NCBI RefSeq assembly: GCF_030012215.1
Contig: NZ_JASCXX010000008.1
Span: 124,001 to 188,000 of the forward strand
Direction of reading: 5' to 3'
Source of the DNA: Anaerobaca lacustris
Lineage (GTDB): Bacteria > Planctomycetota > Phycisphaerae > Sedimentisphaerales > Anaerobacaceae
Length of the DNA stretch: 64,000 bases
Shown here: positions 17,456 to 26,719 of the stretch, piece after piece
Position numbering within the stretch: position 1 is the first letter of the stretch
How the letters are laid out: the number at the start of each line of letters is the position of its first letter
Position numbers and translations under genes: made by a program
Notes under the pieces: model-generated
Seen by the model: only the letters and a program-made list of their open reading frames with translations
Told to the model about the DNA's origin: nothing
Databases searched by the model: none

Positions 17456-17932
17456 ATGGCAAAGAAGGGCAAGTACGTATACGAGTGGCCTCGGCCGATG
17501 GTGACGGTCGATGCGGCGGTGTTCTGCCTGTCGGGCGGCAAGGCCCGCCTGCTGCTGGTCGAGCGGAAGAAGGACCCGTACCAAGGCCGGTGGGCGGTGC
17601 CCGGCGGGTTCATCGAGATGGACGAGGAATTGGAGGACGCCGTCGCCCGCGAGCTCGAAGAGGAGACGGGGCTGACGGGCGTGGCTCTGGAGCAGTTGCG
17701 GGCGTTCGGCACGGTCGGGCGCGACCCGCGCGGCCGGCAGATCACGGTGGTCTTCACGGGGATCGTCGAGGGGCCCGCCCGCCTCCGCGCCGGCGACGAT
17801 GCGTCCAAGGCGCGATGGTTCGACATCGACCGCCTGCCCGCCAACATGGCCTTCGACCACGACGAAGTCGCGCGCGTCGCCATCCGGCGGCTCAAGCGCA
17901 CCAGGGCCTATCGGCGTTTCGCAGCGGCGTAG
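17456..17932 (+). CDS. NUDIX hydrolase
   Basis: 158 aa with a complete Nudix box from GGFIEMDEELEDAVARELEE to ETGLTG (G-x5-E-x7-REUxEExGU). The N terminus WPRPMVTVDAAVFCLSGGKA and the end RWFDIDRLP resemble the ADP-ribose pyrophosphatase / NrtR-like 8-oxo-dGTP family. It hydrolyses a nucleoside diphosphate linked to another moiety; the substrate is undetermined. Soluble, single gene. Confidence 0.88.
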   Translation: MAKKGKYVYEWPRPMVTVDAAVFCLSGGKARLLLVERKKDPYQGRWAVPGGFIEMDEELEDAVARELEEETGLTGVALEQLRAFGTVGRDPRGRQITVVFTGIVEGPARLRAGDDASKARWFDIDRLPANMAFDHDEVARVAIRRLKRTRAYRRFAAA

Positions 17933-18002
17933 CGGCGCGACTGACCGGACGTGGCCGTCACGGTCATCAGGAATGATGACTCGCTGTCAGTATATTCCAC
18001 GA

Positions 18003-18031
18003 TTGCACGGAGCGAGACGTTCTGCTATAGT
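18003..18031 (+). promoter_or_regulatory. Promoter ahead of the hypothetical gene at 18116
   Basis: TTGCAC (18003-18008), 17-bp spacer, TATAGT (18026-18031). Confidence 0.6.
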
Positions 18032-18115
18032 CTTTTGCGCATGCTTGGATCGTCGCGATCATAGCGACGAAGGCAATGGAAGCCGCTGCAGGCACCCGGA
18101 AGGAGGATGGGAAAG

Positions 18116-18496
18116 ATGCAGACGATCATGGAGGACGCCGTTTGGCAAAACGGCCCAGGGGCGTGGCAGGCGCCGAGAAGCCTGCTCGATCAGATCGGAT
18201 GGAAGGGTCTGCTGGCCGTGGGGTGGTGTTCGACCCCCCTGCTGTTACGGCCGATTGCGTTGCCCTACACACTTCTCGCCTACAGAAAGCTTCTGGCGGC
18301 CAGCGACTGTCCTTGGCGCCTGCTGACGCTGCACAGCCGTCGCTATCAGGCGTCGCGTCTGTTCCGCGTGCTGCGACCGAGATTCCGCAAGACCCACGCG
18401 ATCCTGCGGTCTCTCCAGGCCAACAGCGAGCGTGCGACAGCGCACCTGGAACCGCTGCCGCAGCGGCCCCCAGCGGCGCGTCTGCAATTCGCATAG
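18116..18496 (+). CDS. Hypothetical protein, unrecognised
   Basis: 126 aa (MQTIMEDAVWQNGPGAW...). Support comes from a promoter at 18003-18031 and a strong AAGGAGG 9 nt before ATG 18116. A moderately hydrophobic stretch (WKGLLAVGWCSTPLLLRPIA) is followed by a basic region rich in Arg (LHSRRYQASRLFRVLRPRFR). No family was recognised. It could instead be a short regulatory leader, but the ribosome site favours a protein. Confidence 0.5.
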   Translation: MQTIMEDAVWQNGPGAWQAPRSLLDQIGWKGLLAVGWCSTPLLLRPIALPYTLLAYRKLLAASDCPWRLLTLHSRRYQASRLFRVLRPRFRKTHAILRSLQANSERATAHLEPLPQRPPAARLQFA

Positions 18497-18529
18497 AGCG
18501 TCGGCGACACGCAGGGTTGCGCGAACGGA

Positions 18530-18558
18530 TTGACATCCTGCCCCGGCGACCGTATCCT
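18530..18558 (+). promoter_or_regulatory. Promoter ahead of the small conserved gene at 18609
   Basis: TTGACA (18530-18535), 17-bp spacer, TATCCT (18553-18558). Confidence 0.65.
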
Positions 18559-18608
18559 TGGCGTCATCGTGTGGCACGCATTGGAACGGTCGAGAGCAGG
18601 AGCATCCC

Positions 18609-18881
18609 ATGAGCGACGAGGCACCCGAAGACGTCCTGGCGCCGGCAGCCCTCAAGCAGGCGATGAAGGCGTTCAAGAAGCGTCTGAAGCTGACCCGGCT
18701 GGACGCCGAGTCCGGGCTGGGGGGCGGTCCCTTCAGCGGGGGCCGCAGCTCCGACATCGTGGCCATCCAGCCGCCCAACCAGTACCCCCGCCAGGTCTGG
18801 GACAAGCTCGTCGAGATGGGCAAGCTGCGCCACGCCGGCGGTGGGCTCTACGAACTGCGTCAGGAGTCCGACGCACGCTGA
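18609..18881 (+). CDS. Small conserved hypothetical protein
   Basis: 90 aa. ATG 18609 is preceded by GGAG and its own promoter. The sequence ALKQAMKAFKKRLKLTRLDA ... SSDIVAIQPPNQYPRQVWDK ... GKLRHAGGGLYEL looks like a compact winged-helix-like or helical fold that I have seen as an uncharacterised protein in Planctomycetota. The KRLKLTRLD helix and the GGGLYEL end suggest nucleic-acid or protein binding, but nothing catalytic. Function unknown. Confidence 0.7.
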   Translation: MSDEAPEDVLAPAALKQAMKAFKKRLKLTRLDAESGLGGGPFSGGRSSDIVAIQPPNQYPRQVWDKLVEMGKLRHAGGGLYELRQESDAR

Positions 18882-18911
18882 GCGACAGGCCCCGACAGCC
18901 TGTGCCACGTC

Positions 18912-20849
18912 TCATCGATCGGCCGGGCCGGGAGCGGGCTTCTTCACCTGCTGATTGAACATTCCCAACTGGGTGGCGATCGCGCTGAGGGCCCATTCGA
19001 TGTAGTGCAGGCGGTGGGCGGGCTTGCGATGGCGTTCGATCATCAATCCGTGCTGCGCGGCATTGAGGAACTTGCCGATGACCTGGGGGCTGATCTGCGT
19101 CGGCTCGGCGGCCCACACTCGCAACTGCTCGTACTGCCGGCGCAATCGCGCACTGCTGCGAAGCTGCTCGGCGCTGAGGTAGTCGCCAGGATTCAGGGCC
19201 AGTTGCAGGCCCTTGAGGCACAGGATCAGCGGCTCGTAGTTGGCCCTCCTCTCCAGGCGGATGAACTTGTACTGCTGAATGTACGTCGTCGCCTGGACCG
19301 GCGCCTTGTCGCCGATGTCGTCGCGTCCGAGGTACCAGTTGCGCCGGCTGCGCCGCGCGAAGACCAACTCGTGGCCGAGGCGGTCCTGCATGATCTCGTC
19401 GTGGCCCATCCGCGAGACCCAGAGCCCTCCCGGTTTGCGTTCGGAGCCCCCGCCCAAGGCCAGGAGGCACTTGACGAACCCAATCGGCAGGACGTTCTGC
19501 TCTTCGATCCGGCTCTTGAACAACTGAAATGACAGGTGCAGACTGTGCGGGCGGACCTCGAAGAAGCCGACCAGTTCGTGGATCAACTGGTTCAGCAGCC
19601 AGGGATCGGACGTGGCCGGCCGCGACAGTTCACCGGCGATGCTGAGCCGTCCGGGCGCCACTTCGAGGAAACCCGAGCTGCGCCGCCGCTGTCCGGAGCC
19701 GGTGTGGTCGTCGATGTACCCGCCGAGCTTCCAGCAGAGCACGTCGAGACAGAAATCGTAGAAATACCGGAACCCGCCATAGACCGGATCGGACGCCTTG
19801 CTGACGCTGAGCCGGGGCTCGACGGCGTCCGGGCCGAGATTGCTCAGCTCCAGCTCGAAGCCGAGCGGCACAAGGCCCGGCTGGAGGTTGGATCGAATGC
19901 GACCCAGATTGGCCTCGGCCACACGTGAATCGAAGATGCTCCTGGCGGCGCGAACGGCGTACTTGACGTAGTCGATCAGATCGAACCGCTCGCAGGGCAT
20001 CGCAAGACCCCGCTGGACGATCAGGTCCACGGCGTTGCGGCTGGCGTTGATCATCCGCAAGGCCGCCAGCAGGCTGACGGAGCGAGCGAAGTAACGCTCG
20101 CTGGTCCGCATGTGCTCCAGGTCGTAGCGGTATCGGCTCTGGATCTGCTCGTCGAACTGATTGAGCAGCACCTGGCGCAAGACCAGGGCCAGATAGCTGC
20201 GCAGGTACGGCACCGCCTCCGGCTCGCTCAGAAGGGGTCGAATGCTCGGCCGTGGCCGATCCAACTCATGTTCCAGATAGTAGTCGCTCATCGCATCGGT
20301 CTGGTAGTGCGTCATCACCAGGTCGCGCTCGGTCGTACCCAGAAGCTCCCGTTCGGCCTGTCGCTCGATCTCCGCGTCGGCGGTCCGCTCGCCCGGACGC
20401 GTGTGCTTCCGGAGGAACCGGTTGATCCGCTTGCGAAGCCACAGCTCGTGGATCAGGTTGACGTGGAACCGGTCGCCGAAGTGCTTTCGCATCGACTCGG
20501 GCGTCACCAGGTAGGCCTGCGCTTCGACCTTGCCGTGGGCGGTGTAGACGTGGACCGTTTCCCGTCGGTATCGCTTGCCCTCGTATCGGTCCACTCCGGT
20601 CATGGTCGAGGCCGGCACGTCGTAGATGACCAGTCCCTCGATCCTGGCGTCGGGGGCCTTGACGGCGTAGTAGTAGACGTTGTCCGGACTGACGCGACGA
20701 TGGCCCGGCAGGAACGCCGGCTCGGCAAACAGCGTCTTGTCGTCGATCTTCGAGGGCTTTCGCGTGAACGCCAGACCGCCGACCGACTGGAAGACGCGAC
20801 TGTCGCGAAGCGATCCGTAGACGAAGAGATTGACTTTTCGCTCGTGCAT
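18912..20849 (-). CDS. GGCT/AIG2-like domain fused to a putative amidoligase (COOH-NH2 ligase)-like domain
   Basis: 645 aa from ATG 20849 (GGGGAGG only 2 nt away). The N terminus LFVYGSLRD is the gamma-glutamylcyclotransferase (AIG2-like) signature loop, followed by RIEGLVIYDV and VDRYEGKRYRRETVHVYT. Residues about 150-320 are helical and Arg-rich. From 330, GFELELSNLG (Glu332, Glu334), AGELSRPATSDPWLLNQLIH and HSLHLSFQL (His438) resemble the metal-binding ExE, E..SP and HxH-like blocks of glutamine-synthetase-fold amidoligases. Such ligases and cyclotransferases are known to be coupled in operons for peptide-amide making and breaking. The fused form and this reading are inference. It lies 45 bp behind a GT2 gene on the same strand. 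Confidence 0.6.
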   Translation of the reverse strand: MHERKVNLFVYGSLRDSRVFQSVGGLAFTRKPSKIDDKTLFAEPAFLPGHRRVSPDNVYYYAVKAPDARIEGLVIYDVPASTMTGVDRYEGKRYRRETVHVYTAHGKVEAQAYLVTPESMRKHFGDRFHVNLIHELWLRKRINRFLRKHTRPGERTADAEIERQAERELLGTTERDLVMTHYQTDAMSDYYLEHELDRPRPSIRPLLSEPEAVPYLRSYLALVLRQVLLNQFDEQIQSRYRYDLEHMRTSERYFARSVSLLAALRMINASRNAVDLIVQRGLAMPCERFDLIDYVKYAVRAARSIFDSRVAEANLGRIRSNLQPGLVPLGFELELSNLGPDAVEPRLSVSKASDPVYGGFRYFYDFCLDVLCWKLGGYIDDHTGSGQRRRSSGFLEVAPGRLSIAGELSRPATSDPWLLNQLIHELVGFFEVRPHSLHLSFQLFKSRIEEQNVLPIGFVKCLLALGGGSERKPGGLWVSRMGHDEIMQDRLGHELVFARRSRRNWYLGRDDIGDKAPVQATTYIQQYKFIRLERRANYEPLILCLKGLQLALNPGDYLSAEQLRSSARLRRQYEQLRVWAAEPTQISPQVIGKFLNAAQHGLMIERHRKPAHRLHYIEWALSAIATQLGMFNQQVKKPAPGPADR

Positions 20850-20894
20850 AACCTCCCCTGGCCTCGCCCCATCGACACAGATATGCGGCGCCGG

Positions 20895-21638
20895 TTACGG
20901 CTCGCGCGCGATACGCCGACGCAACCGCCAGAGCTCCTGGAACGCCCGCAGGACCACCCGGAGGTTGGCCCCGGTCTGCCGGCCGGCCGTGCGCGGATAG
21001 TGGTGCACCCCCTTCTGCGTGATCGTATACCCTTTTCGGATAGCCCGCGCCAGGATCTCCGTGTCGATCAGCGCCCCGGTGCTCTCCATCGTGATCTCGT
21101 CGAACAGGCGACGCCGATACAGCTTGAAGGCGCAATCCACGTCCCGGACCCGCATCGAGAACACCAGCCCGACGACCCTGGTCCAGAGCCATCCGTTGAT
21201 CTTTCGCACGAGGTTGTCCTGTCGGTCGATCCGATAGCAACTGACGATGTCGTAGTCGGACATCAGCGGCAACAGGGCCGGCATCTCGCCGATGTCGAAC
21301 TGGCCGTCGCCGTCGGTATAGAAGACCAGCTCCTTGCGCGCGGCGCGAAACCCCGACTGGAGAGCGGCCCCGTAGCCCAGATTGCGCTCGTGGTGGATCA
21401 CGCGAATGCGGTCGTTGCCCGCGGCGATCTCGTCGGCGATCCGCCCCGTGTCGTCGGCGCTGCCGTCGTCCACGAGAATGATCTCATAGTCGGCGTCCAG
21501 CTCGTCGAGCACGCCGACCGCCTGCTCGGCCACGCGTGCGACGTTGGCCTGCTCGTTGTAGCAGGGAAAGAAGACCGAAATCGACACCGGGGATCGACGC
21601 TCCCCCTGCCCGGACGCCGGCCTGTCCGTCTGAACCAT
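20895..21638 (-). CDS. Glycosyltransferase family 2 (polyprenol-phosphate sugar transferase type)
   Basis: 247 aa. It contains ISVFFPCYNEQANVARVAEQ, YEIILVDDGSADDTG, ERNLGYGAALQSGFRAA, FYTDGDGQFDI (the DxD metal site) and VRDVDCAFKLYRRRL. It is like dolichyl/undecaprenyl-phosphate mannose or glucose synthases without a C-terminal membrane anchor. It starts 3 bp after the stop of the large GT-C-like membrane protein. It probably makes the lipid-linked sugar used by that protein. Confidence 0.86.
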   Translation of the reverse strand: MVQTDRPASGQGERRSPVSISVFFPCYNEQANVARVAEQAVGVLDELDADYEIILVDDGSADDTGRIADEIAAGNDRIRVIHHERNLGYGAALQSGFRAARKELVFYTDGDGQFDIGEMPALLPLMSDYDIVSCYRIDRQDNLVRKINGWLWTRVVGLVFSMRVRDVDCAFKLYRRRLFDEITMESTGALIDTEILARAIRKGYTITQKGVHHYPRTAGRQTGANLRVVLRAFQELWRLRRRIAREP

Positions 21639-21641
21639 GGC

Positions 21642-24600
21642 TCACCACCTCTTCCGATTGGCGATGGAGTCCCGCTCGGCCAGATACTGCTGCATCTGCC
21701 GGGTGTACGTTTCCGACGCCTCGCGGTTGCCCTGGGCCTCGGCCAGTTGCCGCAGGCGCACCGTTGCCAGGCGCGCCGCTTCGAGCCGCAGGTTGTAGCC
21801 GTCGCGGCCCGCGTAGCTGGACTTGTTGGCCTCGAAATGCGTGGCGTACTCGATGCAGATCTCATCGACGCGAGATCGCAGTTCCGAGAACTGCGCCGCG
21901 ATCAGCAGCAGGTCCAGTATCGGTCCCGGCGAGGGGTCCAGGTGGAACGCCCGGATGACCATCTCCAGGCCCTTCTCCCTCTGGCCGTCCTCCCGCGAGA
22001 CCAGCAGGTTCCGACCGACCGTGAAATTGGCGGTGAACTCGTCGGGATACGTCGTCTGTCCGGTGAACATGCCGTCGAACAGTTGCCGGCCTGGCTCGGT
22101 CGTGATATTGACGAACAGCTTCTGCTTGTTGTTGATGAAGGCGACCCGCCAACTGGGTTCGTGCTCCAGGCCGTAGACGAAACTCTTGTCGAACTGGTTG
22201 GCCGGCATCAGGACCACCCAGACGTCGAACCTGTCGAGCTGCTCGGTGACCCACGCGCCGATCTCGCGGTACTCGGCGGTGGTCGGGCTGCGTCCTTCAT
22301 AGGCGGCCCGGCGCGCCGCCGGTCCGCCCGAGAGAATCTCCGTCCACAAGTCGAACGCCCGGGTGTCGTAGGCGGCCTGGGCCCGGCCGTCCATGAACAA
22401 TTGCAGCGGGGTCCGCCCGGTCTGCGGGTCGGGGTCCTGGCCCCAGGCGACGAACCCGCCTTCCGTCCAGTAGTTGAACATGTTGCCGGAGAGCTTGTTC
22501 TCACGAATGAACTGGCAGGCGTAGAACGGCTTGGCGTCGGAGGCGGTCATCCGCATGAAGATCGAGGTCAGCCTCGGGTCGGCCGGCCAGTAATCCAGAT
22601 AGATCTCCTTGAACCTCAGACCCACCCACAGGCCAAATCCAACGACGGCCGCCGAGATGGCCATCGCCGCGACGGGCCAGGCCGACTCGACAAATGGACG
22701 GCTGCCCGAGCCCTTCTCACCGGCCCCCTGCCCACCCCTGCCGGCACGACAGAACACAGCCGCCGCCGGAAACGCCGCGAAGGCCAGAAGCGTTCCAAAC
22801 GCCAGAAGCCAGAAACGAGGTTGGATCTGGGTGGGATGTCCCGGCACCGGCAGGAACAGCCAGGGCCAGAAGACCACACGCCACAATCCCAGCACGGCCA
22901 GCGCCGCCGCCATGCCGAGCAGGACGGTGCGATCGACGGCCTTGCGAAGATCGGCTTCGGACATCTGCGCGGCGCCGCGACCCTTGGCCGTCGTCAGCAG
23001 GAAGCCCACAATCCGCTGCACCAGCAGCGCCACGATGGGACAAGCGGCAAACGCGGCGACCGGTATGAACCGGCGCGAACGAATCGCCATGTAGACCGTC
23101 AGCGCCGCCACGAGCAGCAGCCCGATGTCGATCGCGGGCCACACCGACGCCTCATCCTCGGCGCCCCGTTTCTTCTTCGCGGACCGCTCGGCCATTGCCG
23201 CACGCACGCAGAGGAAGGCCCACACGAACAGGGCCAGCCAGGCGATGACGTACATCACGAGAAACGGAATGGCGGTGCCCACCGGGTTGGCCCAATCGAG
23301 GGCCCGATGCCACTCGTGCACGTCGCGCCAGCGTTCGGCGTGCTCGCTGACCGAGATGACGAAGGTGTGCGTCAGGTTGGTCAGGTGAAACGGATTGAAC
23401 AGGACCATGCCGACAAACGTGACCGCGCCGGCCCCGACGGCGTGGAGCAGCACCCGGCGGTCCAGAACGCGAACCGCCTTCTGGCCCATCGCAAGCACCG
23501 CCGCACCCAGCGCCACGGCCAGGACGAACATACCGATGCACGTCCAGCGCCCGCCGGCCACGTGATCGGCGAAGATCTTCAGCACGCGCTCGTTCATCGT
23601 GTTGGGCGGCGCGGGGAAATAGCGGCCCAGCAGCAGCAGGAACACCAGGCCGGTCGCCACCGCGTGCAGGGCCGTCACGGCAGCGTCGCTGATCCGCCGG
23701 TGGAAGACCGCCGCGATGCTGCCGCCGGCGGCCAGCAGCAGGAACACGATCATCCAGTCGTTTCCTGCGCTCGGCGCAACGGCGTGGCGCTGCGGGAAAT
23801 ACTCGTTGGTCAGCTCGGCCAGGCGACCGAGGAACTGGTGCGTCAGGCCGTAGAGGACCACCCACGTCAGGATGCTGTAGACCGCCACCAGCCAACGCCT
23901 CGGCAGACGCACGATCAGGTGCCAGCCCACGAATGGGACGAGGACGATGAAGGCGTAGATGTAGCCGCCGTGGACGTTGGACCAGAAGACCACCACCGGC
24001 ACGATCAGCCAGATATAGAGCGCGTTGCGGTAGCTCGTCAGCGCCAGGATCAGGATGAAGACCGCCACCAGCAGATTGGAAAAGCCGGCCGGACGAATGT
24101 CGAACAAGGACCGGCCGATGAACATCGCAAGCCCCGAAGCCGCTGCCGCCGGCGCCGGGTCCACGCCCATCAGTCGGGCCGTGAAGTACACGGCGAAAAC
24201 CGTCAGGAAATAGACCGCGAACTTCCAGACGACCAGCGCGTTGAAGTAGGGCTCCTCCGGCGAGCCCAGCATCGTGGTCATGCGATAGAAGATCACGTGT
24301 GTCAGCCAGTTCTGGTTGATCCAGCCGGTCGGGTGCCACTTGCGGACGGTTTCCAGGCCCACCTTCTCGGTGATCCACCGGGCCCAGCCGGGCCAGGTCT
24401 CGACCTCGGCCTCCGTCGGACCGGCGTCGTGGCTGTTGGCGCTGAACGGCTCGACCGTGTCCACACCGTGGTTGACGAAGTGCCGCCCGCACGCCATCGC
24501 CACCCACGTGTCGCCGGCCGCCACCATGTGCGTGCAGGCGTGAAACGCGAAGATCAGCATCGCCGACCAGCCGACCACCGCCGACCAGCGGGAGAGCGTC

Positions 24601-24656
24601 GAGCGTCCTTGCGTCGTGAGCAGCGTGCCTGCCTCGCCGGTCTGGTTTTCCGCCAT
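21642..24656 (-). CDS. Large multi-pass membrane protein, GT-C glycosyltransferase-like
   Basis: 1004 aa. I chose ATG 24656 (GGAAAG upstream) over ATG 24686, because the promoter at 24698-24726 would leave the earlier codon only about 5 nt of leader. The sequence has about a dozen hydrophobic helices. The first luminal loop has the GT-C-like pattern AAGDTWVAMACGRHFVNHG ... VEPFS with acidic residues. A long C-terminal soluble part (about 690-1004) contains FYACQFIRENKLSGNMFNYW and a TPR-like helical end (EKGLEMVIRAFHLDP). Members transfer sugar from polyprenyl-phosphate carriers outside the membrane. It is followed by a matching GT2. Confidence 0.75.
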   Translation of the reverse strand: MAENQTGEAGTLLTTQGRSTLSRWSAVVGWSAMLIFAFHACTHMVAAGDTWVAMACGRHFVNHGVDTVEPFSANSHDAGPTEAEVETWPGWARWITEKVGLETVRKWHPTGWINQNWLTHVIFYRMTTMLGSPEEPYFNALVVWKFAVYFLTVFAVYFTARLMGVDPAPAAAASGLAMFIGRSLFDIRPAGFSNLLVAVFILILALTSYRNALYIWLIVPVVVFWSNVHGGYIYAFIVLVPFVGWHLIVRLPRRWLVAVYSILTWVVLYGLTHQFLGRLAELTNEYFPQRHAVAPSAGNDWMIVFLLLAAGGSIAAVFHRRISDAAVTALHAVATGLVFLLLLGRYFPAPPNTMNERVLKIFADHVAGGRWTCIGMFVLAVALGAAVLAMGQKAVRVLDRRVLLHAVGAGAVTFVGMVLFNPFHLTNLTHTFVISVSEHAERWRDVHEWHRALDWANPVGTAIPFLVMYVIAWLALFVWAFLCVRAAMAERSAKKKRGAEDEASVWPAIDIGLLLVAALTVYMAIRSRRFIPVAAFAACPIVALLVQRIVGFLLTTAKGRGAAQMSEADLRKAVDRTVLLGMAAALAVLGLWRVVFWPWLFLPVPGHPTQIQPRFWLLAFGTLLAFAAFPAAAVFCRAGRGGQGAGEKGSGSRPFVESAWPVAAMAISAAVVGFGLWVGLRFKEIYLDYWPADPRLTSIFMRMTASDAKPFYACQFIRENKLSGNMFNYWTEGGFVAWGQDPDPQTGRTPLQLFMDGRAQAAYDTRAFDLWTEILSGGPAARRAAYEGRSPTTAEYREIGAWVTEQLDRFDVWVVLMPANQFDKSFVYGLEHEPSWRVAFINNKQKLFVNITTEPGRQLFDGMFTGQTTYPDEFTANFTVGRNLLVSREDGQREKGLEMVIRAFHLDPSPGPILDLLLIAAQFSELRSRVDEICIEYATHFEANKSSYAGRDGYNLRLEAARLATVRLRQLAEAQGNREASETYTRQMQQYLAERDSIANRKRW

Positions 24657-24697
24657 GCGCCTACTTTCCAACAGGTTTCGACTCATAATATCGCAGA

Positions 24698-24726
24698 AAG
24701 ATACGTTCTTCTGTCTCTATCGTCAA
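24698..24726 (-). promoter_or_regulatory. Promoter of the GT-C / GT2 / GGCT operon
   Basis: Minus strand TTGACG (24726-24721), 17-bp spacer, TATCTT (24703-24698). It decides the start codon of the next gene in favour of 24656. Confidence 0.65.
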
Positions 24727-24904
24727 GAACGCCCCCCCGGCTGTTGTTCTTTGTCGAAAACGCCACGCAGATGAGAAACAGAGGGCGTCCTCGGCGCGCA
24801 ATGAGTGTAGACGGCCGATGCGGCAACGCAATCCACCATCCCCAAACGCTACCGCGTTTGAGGCTGCCGCCCTCCGCCGCTTGCTTTTCGATGGGCTTGG
24901 CGGC

Positions 24905-26098
24905 TCAGCGAGCCAGCCACTGCTCCAGTCGGTCGAGGCCCTTGGTGATGTTCTCCATCGAGCAGGCGAAGCTCAGCCGAACGTTGTCGTCGCAGCCGAA
25001 TGGCAGGCCCGGAACCACAGCCACGTTGGCCTGTTCGAGCAGGGCCGTGGCAAATTCCATGCTGTTGGTGATCTTCGCGCCGCCGATGGACCGTCCGAAG
25101 TGGGCGCTGACGTCCGGGAAGCAGTAGAACGCCCCGGCCGGCTCAGCACACTGGATGCCCTCGATGGCGTTGAGACGCTCGGCCATGTACTTGCCGCGCT
25201 TCTCGAACTCGATCCGCATCGTTTCGATCGTCGCGTCGGCCTCGGGCCCCATCGCAGCAATCGCTGCATACTGGGCGAACGTTACCGGATTGGAGGTCAT
25301 GTGGTCCTGGAGCCGGGACATCGCCTTGATGACGTCGAGCGGTCCGGCGGTGTAGCCCAGTCGCCAGCCGGTCATCGAGAAGGCCTTGCTCAGACCGTTA
25401 AGCGTCAACGTCCGCCCGAACGCATCGTCGCTCAGCGCTGCGAAACTGATGAACTTCGAGTCGCCGAAGATCAGCTTCTCGTAGATCTCATCGCTCATCA
25501 CGCAGACGTTCGTGCCTTCGAGCGCCTTTGCCAACGCCCGTAGTTCGTCGGGCGTGTACATGAAACCGCCGGGGTTGCTCGGCGAGTTGATGACGAGCAT
25601 CGCCGTCTTGGGCGTGATGGCGGCCTTGAGCTGCTCCGGCGTGATCTTGTAGCTGTTGGCCTTGTCCGTCTCGATGATCTTCGTGACGCCGCCGGCCAGC
25701 TTGATCGCCTCCGGATACGTCACCCAGTACGGCCGCGGCAACAGCACCTCGTCGCCCGGATCGAGCACCGCCTGCATCGCCTCGTAGACCGAGTGCTTGC
25801 CGCCGATATTGACGACGACCTGCTCCGGGGCGTACTTCAGCCCGTTTTCGCGTTCGAGCTTCCTGGCGATGGCAGTCCGCAACTCGATGATGCCCGCGGC
25901 AGGCGTGTACTTGGTCTTGCCCTCTTTGAGGGCCTTGATCGCGGCGTCCTTGATGTACTGCGGCGTATCGAAATCGGGCTCCCCCGCCCCGAAACCGACC
26001 ACATCGATCCCCTGGGCCTTCAGCTCCTTGGCCCGGGCCGTCACCGCAATCGTCGCCGAAGGCGGCACGCTCTTCGCTCGCTGACTGACTTTGATCAT
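24905..26098 (-). CDS. aspC: Aspartate aminotransferase, class I (PLP)
   Basis: 397 aa, full length for the Ib subgroup. Landmarks are VVGFGAGEPDFDTPQYIKDA, PYWVTYPEAIKLAGG, INSPSNPGGFMYTPDEL, SDEIYEKLIFG and the PLP Schiff-base lysine Lys238 in LNGLSKAFSMTGWRLGY. The C-terminal substrate arginine lies in DNVRLSFACSMENITKG. It interconverts aspartate and 2-oxoglutarate with oxaloacetate and glutamate; related members also take aromatic amino acids or prephenate. Single gene. Confidence 0.9.
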   Translation of the reverse strand: MIKVSQRAKSVPPSATIAVTARAKELKAQGIDVVGFGAGEPDFDTPQYIKDAAIKALKEGKTKYTPAAGIIELRTAIARKLERENGLKYAPEQVVVNIGGKHSVYEAMQAVLDPGDEVLLPRPYWVTYPEAIKLAGGVTKIIETDKANSYKITPEQLKAAITPKTAMLVINSPSNPGGFMYTPDELRALAKALEGTNVCVMSDEIYEKLIFGDSKFISFAALSDDAFGRTLTLNGLSKAFSMTGWRLGYTAGPLDVIKAMSRLQDHMTSNPVTFAQYAAIAAMGPEADATIETMRIEFEKRGKYMAERLNAIEGIQCAEPAGAFYCFPDVSAHFGRSIGGAKITNSMEFATALLEQANVAVVPGLPFGCDDNVRLSFACSMENITKGLDRLEQWLAR

Positions 26099-26144
26099 CC
26101 AAACACCTTTCTCACAGGGTTCTCATTCCAACAACCGCCGTGCC

Positions 26145-26172
26145 ATTAAACCCAAATCCACCCCCCCGTCAA
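26145..26172 (-). promoter_or_regulatory. Probable promoter of the aminotransferase gene
   Basis: Minus strand TTGACG (26172-26167), 16-bp spacer, TTTAAT (26150-26145), about 47 bp before the start codon. Confidence 0.5.
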
Positions 26173-26323
26173 GCGAATTCGCCCCCAGGACTGATGTGGA
26201 CACCGTATGGAATTGGAGATGGGGTGCCCGATGCCGATCTGGAGTTCACCGGCGACCGTCATGGACCCATTGCCGGAACAGGCCCATGCCCTCGGCATCG
26301 CGCTCTGCCAGATGGGCGAGGAA

Positions 26324-26719
26324 CTACTGGAATGACTGTCGATCTTCGTAGTGCGGTATGCCGTGCAGGCGATGGGGATCGCTGGGCAGATCGTAATCCT
26401 GGAGCCTGATTCCCGACTCTTTGGCCCTTCGGATCAGCCAATCCTCCAACCTCGGACAGACAACGATGAGCCTGCGTTCGGCACTACCCCGGCGGACGAG
26501 CAGACGGAGCCCTCCGTCCGCCTGCACCTCGTCGTAGTTGGCCAGATCGCGGGGCTGGGCGCTGCCCGGGTCTTCATCAATGACACCGACGGCATAGTCG
26601 AGCTTGAGCACCCGCTTGACCACCTCGCCTTTGCACCGCTCGTGGCGCAACTGCCTCTTCGTGACCCCCAAGGAGCGAAGCACAGCCGCATCCGGATAGC
26701 ACTCCACCAGGACCGTCAT
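26324..26719 (-). CDS. Small TOPRIM-like protein coupled to an AAA ATPase
   Basis: 131 aa. The start overlaps the ATPase stop as ATGA. The N terminus MTVLVECYPDAAVL resembles the TOPRIM strand-1 glutamate motif (Glu6, Asp10). VGVIDEDPGS gives a DxD-like pair (Asp48, Asp50) at a suitable distance. The rest is RLIVVCPRLEDWLIRRAKES. TOPRIM domains cut or join nucleic acid with Mg. In OLD-family and related systems the ATPase and TOPRIM are fused or adjacent. The assignment is from pattern only, and it may be a non-catalytic partner. Confidence 0.55.
   Translation of the reverse strand: MTVLVECYPDAAVLRSLGVTKRQLRHERCKGEVVKRVLKLDYAVGVIDEDPGSAQPRDLANYDEVQADGGLRLLVRRGSAERRLIVVCPRLEDWLIRRAKESGIRLQDYDLPSDPHRLHGIPHYEDRQSFQ

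Noticed and set aside
20112-25127. Very long open frame (1671 codons) on the plus strand
   Set aside because: It runs antisense across three well-supported minus-strand genes (GGCT fusion, GT2, GT-C). Its translation is low-complexity, rich in Arg/His/Asp/Gln, the usual shadow of high-GC codon use.
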